A stretch of 5,292 nt of DNA, taken from Spirosomataceae bacterium (GTDB taxonomy: Bacteria; Bacteroidota; Bacteroidia; Cytophagales; Spirosomataceae). The position numbers and the translations under genes were made by a program. This document shows, in pieces, positions 1 to 5,001 of the stretch. Where the stretch lies: the NCBI GenBank assembly GCA_030731175.1, contig JANQUM010000172.1, positions 1,637 through 6,928 of the forward strand. The letters run 5' to 3'. A model generated the notes under the pieces. The model was not told where the DNA came from and made no database searches. It worked only from the letters and a program-made list of their open reading frames with translations. Numbering within the stretch: position 1 is the stretch's first letter; every line of letters begins with the position of its first letter.

Positions 1-20
1 ATTTGAGTGATTTATACAGA

Positions 21-53
21 AAAAGCCGCTTCGCAGATTACGTAGCGGCTTTT
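21..53 (-). terminator. Intrinsic terminator of the lipoprotein gene (degenerate copy of the dnaN terminator)
   Basis: The outer stem AAAAGCCGCT (21-30) pairs perfectly with AGCGGCTTTT (44-53) around a partly paired 13-nt interior. On the minus strand the hairpin starts 4 nt after the lipoprotein stop codon and ends in a T-rich tail, as expected for a Rho-independent terminator. The outer stem also ends in TTTT on the plus strand, so it could work in both directions. It matches the hairpin at 703-735 at 30 of 33 positions. Two of the three differences (40 and 43) break inner stem pairs, so the fold is weaker than in the other copy. Confidence 0.75.
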
Positions 54-57
54 GTAT

Positions 58-471
58 TTATTGTGTGACTACAACATAATAATATATCGGAAATTCAGGA
101 ACTTCATCTCCCTGATACACCTCGCTTAACTCCAAACGTACTTTCATGGGGTCGCTGGCATCTCGTATTATTCGTCTTTTTTGCCCACCTTCATAAGTAA
201 TAAACACTCGCTTTCTAGCAGATTTTTCACACTGATCAGGACTTTCCGTCATTGTCCAAACGTACTTTTGATCGTTTGAGGAATAAGTTTCAACAGTTCT
301 ATTACTTCCACTATTCTTTTGTAAATCAAAATTAACATAGATTAGGCTGTCTTGATAATCTACCCTTTCCACATTAACATTAAATATCGTTTCAAGTTGG
401 TATTTACCTCTGATTTCAGAATCTGTGGGTATGCAAGAGCAAGATTGGAGAAATACTACAAAAAGAAACAA
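58..471 (-). CDS. Putative lipoprotein of unknown function; 5' end probably frameshifted
   Basis: I do not recognise the family. The readable frame begins at a TTG (471-469) with an in-frame TAG three codons upstream (480-478). It encodes a short hydrophobic stretch ending in L-Q-S-C, which fits a Bacteroidota lipobox, with the lipidated Cys at residue 11 and another Cys at 13. The rest (about 125 residues) is polar and rich in alternating hydrophobic residues (IYVNFDL, YYYVVV). That suggests a small beta-rich, possibly lipocalin-like domain, but this is only an impression. As read, the signal peptide has no positively charged N-terminus. One extra T in the T5 run (460-464) joins an ATG at 491 to this frame. 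The result is a normal signal peptide: Met-Lys-Asn-Leu-Arg, a hydrophobic core, then the lipobox with Cys18, about 144 residues in all. The gene is therefore either damaged or affected by a sequencing error, or starts at the TTG. It stands alone between two terminators and ends in TAA. Confidence 0.6.
   Translation of the reverse strand: MFLFVVFLQSCSCIPTDSEIRGKYQLETIFNVNVERVDYQDSLIYVNFDLQKNSGSNRTVETYSSNDQKYVWTMTESPDQCEKSARKRVFITYEGGQKRRIIRDASDPMKVRLELSEVYQGDEVPEFPIYYYVVVTQ
460..464 (-). other. Homopolymer run at the inferred one-base deletion
   Basis: This is A5 on the plus strand, T5 in the coding sense. Reading from ATG 491 gives MKNLRMSCFFL and then a TAG at 458-456. The downstream lipoprotein frame reads F-V-V-F-L-Q-S-C over the same bases in another phase. 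Adding a single T here removes the TAG and fuses the two into an ordinary lipoprotein signal peptide. Deletion in the genome, an assembly error and slippage-based switching all remain possible. Confidence 0.55.
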
Positions 472-491
472 GACATTCTAAGATTTTTCAT

Positions 492-702
492 AGAGTTTGT
501 CCGTATCTAACGGAAGGGGTAAATGAACTTTTCATGGTGTTTTTATTTAATTGATTTACCGAATATAATAAAAACAATTGACAAAAGACAATAGTATCAA
601 TTATTTAACAATTGGATAATATACGGCAAATGTGGTATATTATAAATAAAGGAGACTACGGATTAGATTCTTGACGTTAAAATTTGGTTGGAAACAAGCA
701 AC
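492..702. other. AT-rich intergenic region upstream of the lipoprotein gene
   Basis: About 210 bases lie between the inferred lipoprotein ATG and the dnaN terminator, and I find no supported gene. The stretch is clearly richer in A/T than the neighbouring dnaN. It contains two copies of AACAATTG (573-580 and 607-614). These lie between imperfect inverted arms ATTTACCGAATATA (554-567) and the reverse complement of 619-631 (ATTTGCCGTATAT). It also holds a weak candidate promoter and a 15-codon leader ORF reading towards the lipoprotein gene (488-535, minus). None of these has clear functional support. Confidence 0.4.
560..591 (-). promoter_or_regulatory. Weak candidate promoter for the lipoprotein gene
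   Basis: On the minus strand a TTG (591-589) lies 21 nt before TATATTCG (567-560), which differs from the Bacteroidota -7 consensus TAnnTTTG at one fixed base. It would start transcription near 553, about 60 nt before the ATG at 491. The surroundings are very AT-rich, so a chance match is quite possible. Confidence 0.25.
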
Positions 703-735
703 AAAAGCCGCTTCGCAGATTGCGAAGCGGCTTTA
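703..735 (-). terminator. Intrinsic terminator of dnaN
   Basis: A 13-bp perfect stem (704-716 with 722-734) closes a 5-nt AGATT loop. The minus-strand transcript ends in GGCTTTTGTT, a good U-rich tail. The hairpin begins 24 nt after the dnaN stop codon. The sequence is nearly identical to the terminator at 21-53 and shares its AAAAGCC...GGCTTTT core and TTCGCA/TTGCGAA inner stem with the hairpin after nusG. Confidence 0.88.
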
Positions 736-758
736 CTATGAAAGATTGTTACTGAGAA

Positions 759-1883
759 TTACGCGTAAGTATTCAGCATAACCGGCATAACGAGCATCAA
801 AATATCTTCGTTTTCGTCTTTTTCTACCGGAGTAATTAAGCCGGCACGGTTTGGCAACGACATATCCATTGAGATCATGGAAGCATCTAGATTGCTCAAC
901 ATTTCAATTAAGAATTTGGCGTTGAAACCAATTTCCATCGGCTCGCCCGTAAATTCGCAGGTGATTTTTTCTTTGGCTTCGTTTGAGTAATCAAGATCTT
1001 CGGCAGAGATTTCTAATTCATCCGCTGAGATTTTGAGACGGATTTGGTGCGTTGTTTTATTTGAGTAAATCGCAATTCGCTTCAAAGTGCTCAGGAAGCT
1101 ATTCCGCTCAATAAGCATTTTGTTGGGGTTTTCTTTCGGAATAACGTTTTCGTAGTCAGGATAACGCTCGTCAATCAAGCGGCTGACCATCTTGATATTA
1201 TCGAAAGAAAAGAATGCATTTGAATTGCTAAACTCTGCTTTTACATCTACCGAACCACTCGGAAGCGAAGATTTCAGCAAGTTAAGAGCCTTGCGTGGCA
1301 AAATTAACGTCGTGGTGTTTTCGGTTGTAATATCCTCTCTGCGGTAACGAATCAGACGATGCCCGTCGGTGGCAACAAAAGTTGTGTGCTCGTCAGAAAC
1401 CTGCATGTAAACGCCCGTCATTGCGGGACGTAAATCATCGGTACTTGTGGCAAAAAGTGTATTTGAAATCGCTAAACCCAAAACATCTGACGGCAAGGTA
1501 ATTCCGAAATTACGAGTCACTTCGGGAATGCGGGGAAAGTCGAGTGGATTTTCGCCCGATAATTTGAAATGCCCGTTTGCGGTTACTAATTCAATACCGA
1601 ATGTATCAGCGTCAACTTTGAGAGTTACCGGTTGCTCAGGCAAGCTGCGAAGCGTGTCCAAAATCATTTTGGCGGGTACGGTAATTGCCCCGTCAATGCC
1701 AGATTCAATCACAACAGAGGTTTGCATTACGGTGTGCATATCTGACGCCGTGATGGTTAAAACGCTGCCACTTAATTCAAACAAGAAGTTTTCGAGTATC
1801 GGAACAATCGGGTTGCTGGCAATTACGCCGTTTACCGTTGATAAAGATTTTAGTAAAGAAGATGACGAAACGATTAATTTCAT
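759..1883 (-). CDS. dnaN: DNA polymerase III beta subunit (sliding clamp)
   Basis: The 374-residue product is the usual length for the bacterial beta clamp, the ring-shaped dimer that encircles DNA and tethers the replicative polymerase; it also docks other repair and replication proteins. The three clamp folds are expected at about residues 1-120, 128-247 and 250-374. Family signatures include N-P-I-V-P-I-L-E-N-F (24-33), RPAMTGV (152-158), ATDGHRL (171-177), IDERYPDYENVIP (237-249) and GFNAKFLIE (319-327). The C-terminal MPVML (366-370) is the part that helps form the partner-binding pocket. The ATG at 1883 gives the canonical M-K-L-I-V-S-S start and follows a strong promoter by a short leader. 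dnaA, recF and gyrB are not adjacent, which is common in Bacteroidota. The gene ends with TAA and a strong terminator. Confidence 0.97.
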   Translation of the reverse strand: MKLIVSSSSLLKSLSTVNGVIASNPIVPILENFLFELSGSVLTITASDMHTVMQTSVVIESGIDGAITVPAKMILDTLRSLPEQPVTLKVDADTFGIELVTANGHFKLSGENPLDFPRIPEVTRNFGITLPSDVLGLAISNTLFATSTDDLRPAMTGVYMQVSDEHTTFVATDGHRLIRYRREDITTENTTTLILPRKALNLLKSSLPSGSVDVKAEFSNSNAFFSFDNIKMVSRLIDERYPDYENVIPKENPNKMLIERNSFLSTLKRIAIYSNKTTHQIRLKISADELEISAEDLDYSNEAKEKITCEFTGEPMEIGFNAKFLIEMLSNLDASMISMDMSLPNRAGLITPVEKDENEDILMLVMPVMLNTYA

Positions 1884-1933
1884 TCGGCTATCGGTTTAAT
1901 ATTTTGAGTGAATTTTGATTCTGAAAAAGTCAA

Positions 1934-1964
1934 CAAAAATACGAAAAATGACCGCCGAAAGCAA
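1934..1964 (-). promoter_or_regulatory. dnaN promoter (Bacteroidota type)
   Basis: Reading the minus strand, TTG (1964-1962) is followed after exactly 20 nt by TATTTTTG (1941-1934), a full match to the TAnnTTTG -7 element recognised by the Bacteroidota primary sigma factor. Transcription would start near 1927, leaving a leader of roughly 45 nt before the dnaN ATG. No clear terminator lies between the upstream glycosyltransferase gene and this promoter, so some readthrough into dnaN is also possible. Confidence 0.7.
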
Positions 1965-2014
1965 TAGGGTTTTGAAATAGATTGGAGAAGCGAGATGATA
2001 GATTAGGGCTGCCT

Positions 2015-3346
2015 TCATTCTTTTCCGCAGTTCGGCATTTTTAACCCGTCCTGCAAAGCAACTTTAGCGGTTTGAAATTTGCGGGCTTTTATTTCCTTTC
2101 CGTCAAATTTACGATTTACGAAAGCTACTTTTTCGCCGCATAACGCGGTATCGAGTTTCCAGATGCTGTATTGATTCGCCCGTGAATCAATATTGAGAGC
2201 GGGAATGTAGTAATCTTCGTTAAGGTAAAAGTTAAGCACCGAAGCATCCTGGTATCGATTTGCTGCGATTTTGCGTTCTCCGGCAGTATCTTTTACTTCT
2301 TCTGCAAACTGCTTTCCGTCATAAAAATCCCACACGCGGTCTTTCTCAAAAACTGCGAGCGGCGATACAATATGAAAACGGATGAGCAGTAATATTCCCG
2401 CAAAAACGAACGCAAGGTATTTGTAAGAAACGAAGTACTTAGAGTTTTCTACTTGCTTATAACCTAAATAAAGCATCGGGAAAACGCAGAATAACGTCCA
2501 GTTTGCTTCGATGTATTGCCCTTTGAACGTTATCAAGAAAAAGAAAATGTACATTCCGAAGAGGTTCCATTTTAGGGCTTTTTCCCATTTATCAACGGGT
2601 TTATAAAACGCTGCCGCAATGAATAAAACTACCGAAACCAAGCCGCCGAGAAACGGCAAATTTCCACCTAAATAATCAAGCGTCTGAGCAATTTTGTATT
2701 CGGGAGCGGCACGGTCAGCAAGGTGGTAAGATATCGACGGGAAATCGTTGGCAAATTGCCAGTAAATGTGGGGGCTGATAAAAATAAGCGTCAGCAACGC
2801 CACAACGTACATTCTGTAATTTGTAAAAAGTTTTACATTGCTCAAAACCGTAAACATGATTACTACAAAGCCGTGGTATTTGCAGTAGATCATTAACGCC
2901 GCAGTGATGCTCAACAGTAATTGATTTTTGAAGGAATCGTCTTTCAGGAAATAACGATAACTCAAAAAAAATATAATTGATGAATGAAAGAACGGCGTGT
3001 CAGGCAACGCCACAAAGCCGATCATGTGTAAGACGAGAAAACTAAAAACGGAAGTGCAGAATACAAGGACGTTCTTAGGTTTCGTCAGCCAATAAATGAT
3101 TGAAATAGAAGCCGCCGTAAAGAGAATATTAAAAAGCCGAACTGCGATTTCTGTCTTTCCCAAAAAACTACCGAGCCAAATCATAATGGCAACACCCGGC
3201 GGGTGGTCAAAATAGCCCCAATCCAAAAATTGAGTGTACATCCAATAATAGGCTTCGTCGTCGTAAAGCTCTACACTGAATGCTGTTATTAGATTGATTA
3301 TCAGCCAAATAGAAATAAAAATAATAAAAGTGCGGTGCTGTTTCAT
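2015..3346 (-). CDS. Family 39 (ArnT/PMT-like) membrane glycosyltransferase
   Basis: This 443-residue multi-pass protein resembles the dolichyl-phosphate-mannose mannosyltransferase and ArnT superfamily. Those enzymes transfer a sugar from a polyprenyl-phosphate donor to a protein or lipid on the outer face of the inner membrane. The first membrane segment (about 7-25) is followed by the periplasmic motif DDEAYYW (29-35), whose acidic pair is the family's typical active-site feature, and then YFDHPPG (45-51). Further family-like motifs are LPDTP (114-118), CKYHGF (155-160), PHIYWQF (192-198) and EANW (280-283). Around ten more hydrophobic segments run to about residue 325. A short soluble tail of about 110 residues follows, with two cysteines (403, 440). 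The start overlaps the gtrA stop as ATGA (3343-3346), which implies translational coupling. Sugar and acceptor cannot be read from the sequence. The enzyme class is firm; a specific ArnT role is not. Confidence 0.85.
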   Translation of the reverse strand: MKQHRTFIIFISIWLIINLITAFSVELYDDEAYYWMYTQFLDWGYFDHPPGVAIMIWLGSFLGKTEIAVRLFNILFTAASISIIYWLTKPKNVLVFCTSVFSFLVLHMIGFVALPDTPFFHSSIIFFLSYRYFLKDDSFKNQLLLSITAALMIYCKYHGFVVIMFTVLSNVKLFTNYRMYVVALLTLIFISPHIYWQFANDFPSISYHLADRAAPEYKIAQTLDYLGGNLPFLGGLVSVVLFIAAAFYKPVDKWEKALKWNLFGMYIFFFLITFKGQYIEANWTLFCVFPMLYLGYKQVENSKYFVSYKYLAFVFAGILLLIRFHIVSPLAVFEKDRVWDFYDGKQFAEEVKDTAGERKIAANRYQDASVLNFYLNEDYYIPALNIDSRANQYSIWKLDTALCGEKVAFVNRKFDGKEIKARKFQTAKVALQDGLKMPNCGKE

Positions 3347-3741
3347 GCGGAGAAAACTACGTAATTACTAAACCCGAAATTCCAGAGAGTTACTACGCCA
3401 ATTGCCAAGAGTTTAGCGAAGTAGAAATTGAGTTTTACTTTTTCGTGTAGCAAATATAGTATCAGTTGGTTGATTGCCAGACCGCCAATTGCAACGGCAA
3501 CGAAGGTTAAAAACTGCGGGGCGTAATTTGGTTCGATATTTTCAAACGTCCACCATTTGTTGAGGATAAAATTCGAGACAACGGCAACAGAAAAACCAAG
3601 ACCATTTGCTACGTATTTATTTACCTGAAGCTTTTCTTTGAAAACGTATGTAATGCCGAAGTCAACGAGCACTCCTGAAAAGCCCACCACACCAAATTTG
3701 AGCAGTTTGGTAAACAGCGATGTCAGGTTATCAGAATTCAT
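3343..3741 (-). CDS. GtrA-family polyprenyl-linked sugar membrane protein
   Basis: The 132-residue protein has the length and four-helix layout of the GtrA family (helices at about 14-34, 44-64, 76-97 and 107-130). Members are thought to help flip undecaprenyl-phosphate-linked sugars across the inner membrane for use by a periplasmic glycosyltransferase. Diagnostic parts are F-G-V-V-G-F-S-G-V-L-V-D-F-G (16-29) and N-F-I-L-N-K-W-W-T-F (57-66). The second NF element near the C-terminus (NFGFSNYVVF, 121-130) has Asn where many relatives have Lys. The gene comes first in a two-gene unit and overlaps the family 39 glycosyltransferase by 4 nt, the partner type expected for a flippase-like protein. 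The ATG at 3741 follows an A-rich stretch typical of Bacteroidota starts. No convincing promoter is visible between it and the nusG terminator. Confidence 0.87.
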   Translation of the reverse strand: MNSDNLTSLFTKLLKFGVVGFSGVLVDFGITYVFKEKLQVNKYVANGLGFSVAVVSNFILNKWWTFENIEPNYAPQFLTFVAVAIGGLAINQLILYLLHEKVKLNFYFAKLLAIGVVTLWNFGFSNYVVFSA

Positions 3742-3796
3742 TTGTTCGTTTTTTCAAGCAGTTGCAAGTTATAACCAATCAAGAAGGTATCAAAAA

Positions 3797-3828
3797 CAAA
3801 AGCCTTCGCAAATTTGCGAAGGCTTTTG
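3797..3828 (-). terminator. Intrinsic terminator after nusG (32-bp perfect palindrome)
   Basis: Positions 3797-3828 form a perfect inverted repeat. The core is AAAAGCCTTCGC on one arm and GCGAAGGCTTTT on the other, with an AAATTT centre that forms the loop. On the minus strand it is followed by GTTTTTG, a good U-rich tail. It lies about 60 nt past the nusG stop and 55 nt before the gtrA start, so it separates the secE-nusG transcript from the glycosylation genes. It is symmetrical and could also stop plus-strand transcription. Confidence 0.85.
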
Positions 3829-3889
3829 AAGAATGATACTATAATTGAGTAAGTCTTTAATCTTACCCCTTTTTGTTTTATCGAATGAA

Positions 3890-4441
3890 TCAAAGTTTTT
3901 CAACCTGAACGTAGCTTAGCTCTACCGGAGTGGCACGTCCGAAGATCTTAACGGTAACGTTCAATTTCTTCTTGTCGTCAAATACTTCTTCCACAACGCC
4001 GTCGAAACCACTGAAAGGTCCGTCAACAACTTTGACAGCTTCACCCATGATAAACCCGATTCCAGAATCAATGTTTTCTTCTTCTGCTCCTCCCTGAATT
4101 CCAAGAATTCGGTTTACTTCAGATTGGCGTAGCGGCTCAGGCTCTGGGGATGAATTTCCGTGTTTTCCTAAGAAACCGATAACGCCCGGTAAGCTTTTGA
4201 TTAAGTGAAGCACTTCTCCGTTGTTCAGATCAGCATTTACAATCATATAGCCCGGAAAGAAGTTTTTCTCACGCACTCGTTTTTTACCGTTGCGTACTTC
4301 CACTATTTTCTCCGACGGAATTAACACTTGAGGTATTAAATCCTGTAAATTTTGTCGGTTAGCTTCGTTTTCAATGTACGCTTTAATCTTTTTTTCTTGC
4401 TGAGAGACAACTCTCATCACATACCAATTTATTTCGCTCAT
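3890..4441 (-). CDS. nusG: Transcription termination/antitermination factor NusG
   Basis: The 183-residue product has the standard NusG size and layout. NusG binds the RNA polymerase clamp to limit pausing, and links polymerase to Rho or to the ribosome. The N-terminal NGN domain (about 5-113) shows WYVMRV (6-11), F-F-P-G-Y-M (61-66), the S-L-P-G-V-I-G-F segment (83-90) and PLRQSEV (103-109). A Glu- and Gly-rich linker (about 114-130) leads to the C-terminal KOW domain (about 132-183), with GEAVKVVDGPFSGFDGVV (133-150) and the conserved tail V-E-L-S-Y-V-Q-V-E-K-L. The start is 33 nt after the secE stop, so the two are co-transcribed. It is followed by a terminator and not by rplK, the usual next gene. 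Confidence 0.97.
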   Translation of the reverse strand: MSEINWYVMRVVSQQEKKIKAYIENEANRQNLQDLIPQVLIPSEKIVEVRNGKKRVREKNFFPGYMIVNADLNNGEVLHLIKSLPGVIGFLGKHGNSSPEPEPLRQSEVNRILGIQGGAEEENIDSGIGFIMGEAVKVVDGPFSGFDGVVEEVFDDKKKLNVTVKIFGRATPVELSYVQVEKL

Positions 4442-4474
4442 AAGTTCTGGGTCTTCGGCTATTAAAAGAAAATA

Positions 4475-4666
4475 TTAAAACGATGCGTACAATATTTTCA
4501 AACCGTTGTCAATTAGAAAGTCGATACCACCAACTACTAATGCAAATATGATGGACGCAATCAGTACCAAAGTGGCACTTGATTGTAAGTCAGACCAAGC
4601 TGGCCACGTAACTTCTTTAGTGATTTCGTGCCATGACTCTTTCAAAAAAACCTGAAGATTTTCCAT
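4475..4666 (-). CDS. secE: Preprotein translocase subunit SecE
   Basis: The 63-residue protein is a typical short, single-span SecE. SecE clamps the two halves of SecY in the inner-membrane Sec channel and is essential for protein export. The amphipathic N-terminal helix (about 3-16) is followed by the hallmark K-E-V-T-W-P-A-W (17-24), then one membrane helix (about 31-54) and a short tail. It lies directly upstream of nusG and downstream of tRNA-Trp, the classical bacterial order. The ATG at 4666 has an AT-rich upstream context. I see no strong promoter between the 4727-4776 hairpin and the start, so expression may depend partly on readthrough from the tRNA promoter. Confidence 0.96.
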   Translation of the reverse strand: MENLQVFLKESWHEITKEVTWPAWSDLQSSATLVLIASIIFALVVGGIDFLIDNGLKILYASF

Positions 4667-4726
4667 TTATGTAATTTCTGTTAAAGTAGGGGGCTTCAAT
4701 TTTGATGCCAGTAAGTAAAGTAACTT

Positions 4727-4776
4727 AAAAGTTCCTAAGTGGGGTGAACGAAACGTATCACTGCTTAGGAACTTTT
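4727..4776 (-). terminator. Two-tier hairpin between tRNA-Trp and secE; terminator or attenuator
   Basis: A 13-bp perfect stem (AAAAGTTCCTAAG at 4727-4739 with CTTAGGAACTTTT at 4764-4776) encloses a second stem. In the inner stem GTGAACG (4744-4750) pairs with CGT-A-TCAC (4754-4761) around an AAA loop, with one bulged base. The structure begins 7 nt beyond the mature tRNA 3' end. On the minus strand the outer stem ends in CTTTTAAG, a short U-rich tail, so it can terminate the tRNA transcript. If termination is partial it would set how much tRNA-promoter transcription reaches secE-nusG. The outer stem is AT-rich, so strength is uncertain. Confidence 0.65.
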
Positions 4777-4783
4777 GATTTTG

Positions 4784-4854
4784 CACGGGCACAAGGATTC
4801 GAACCCTGATCAACGGTTTTGGAGACCGCTATTCTACCATTGAACTATGCCCGT
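4784..4854 (-). tRNA. tRNA-Trp (anticodon CCA)
   Basis: The minus strand folds into a complete cloverleaf. The acceptor stem is ACGGGCA (4854-4848) with TGCCCGT (4791-4785), and G is the discriminator base (4784). The anticodon arm is GCGGT-CTCCAAA-ACCGT, placing CCA in the middle of the loop, which reads the Trp codon UGG. The T arm is CAGGG-TTCGAAT-CCTTG with one G-U pair. The sequence after the discriminator is CAA, so the 3' CCA is not encoded and must be added by tRNA nucleotidyltransferase. It has its own promoter upstream and secE downstream, a conserved neighbour in bacteria. Confidence 0.97.
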
Positions 4855-4880
4855 AGAATTATATTTATGTATTCGGGCTG

Positions 4881-4911
4881 CAAAGTTACGAAGGTTTCGC
4901 ATATTCGCAAA
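4881..4911 (-). promoter_or_regulatory. tRNA-Trp (and possibly secE-nusG) promoter
   Basis: On the minus strand TTTG (4911-4908) is followed after 19 nt by TAACTTTG (4888-4881), a full match to the Bacteroidota TAnnTTTG element with ideal spacing. Transcription should start near 4874, about 20 nt before the mature tRNA 5' end. This is the clearest promoter upstream of the trnW-secE-nusG genes. Confidence 0.75.
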
Positions 4912-4924
4912 TACATTTTGCAAC

Positions 4925-4941
4925 AAAAGCCTGTTGCTTTT
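4925..4941 (-). terminator. Candidate intrinsic terminator after the yqgE-family gene
   Basis: On the minus strand AAAAGC, loop AACAG and GCTTTT form a 6-bp stem with a T-rich end, about 60 nt past the yqgE stop. An alternative fold pairs GCAACA (4920-4925) with TGTTGC (4932-4937) and would favour plus-strand termination through the T6 run. Only two G-C pairs support the minus-strand stem, so it is modest. Confidence 0.45.
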
Positions 4942-5001
4942 TTGGATTACAACTGATTAATTATCAGAACGTTACCGTTTAGGATAGATTATATCGCAAA
5001 T

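Larger units (their letters stand above)
21..735. repeat. Pair of 33-bp direct repeats (21-53 and 703-735) flanking the lipoprotein gene
   Basis: The two copies match at 30 of 33 positions, with the first 19 bases identical, and lie in the same orientation, shown by the asymmetric AGATT loop. They enclose about 650 bp containing only the lipoprotein gene and its upstream region. Each copy is itself a terminator hairpin. The arrangement could come from duplication of the dnaN terminator when the lipoprotein segment was inserted, or from spread of a common terminator sequence. Confidence 0.7.

Noticed and set aside
523..594. 23-codon plus-strand ORF from ATG 523
   Set aside because: Very short, in an AT-rich region, with no promoter, terminator or recognisable sequence.
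671..781. Plus-strand frame from TTG 671, preceded at about 649-654 by an AAGGAG-like sequence
   Set aside because: It reads straight through the dnaN terminator hairpin into the dnaN 3' end, and Shine-Dalgarno sites are not a reliable start signal in Bacteroidota.
1447..1899. 150-codon open frame on the plus strand
   Set aside because: It lies almost wholly antisense within dnaN, whose product is unmistakable. The translated sequence shows no family features and no start signals.
3755..3790. Possible gtrA promoter (TTG followed by TATAACTTG)
   Set aside because: The -7-like box has an extra base relative to TAnnTTTG and the spacing is short; not strong enough to list.
3638..3829. 63-codon open frame on the plus strand
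   Set aside because: It is antisense to the start of the GtrA gene and ends inside the palindromic terminator; a shadow frame.
3849..3866. Small hairpin GTAAG...CTTAC just after nusG
   Set aside because: Only a 5-bp stem with an 8-nt AT-rich loop and no U-rich tail; the palindrome at 3797-3828 is the convincing terminator.
4754..4761. TAnnTTTG-like box (TACGTTTC on the minus strand, 4757-4750) inside the hairpin loop upstream of secE
   Set aside because: It lacks the final G of the element and has no TTG at the required 19-21 nt distance, so I did not call it a secE promoter.
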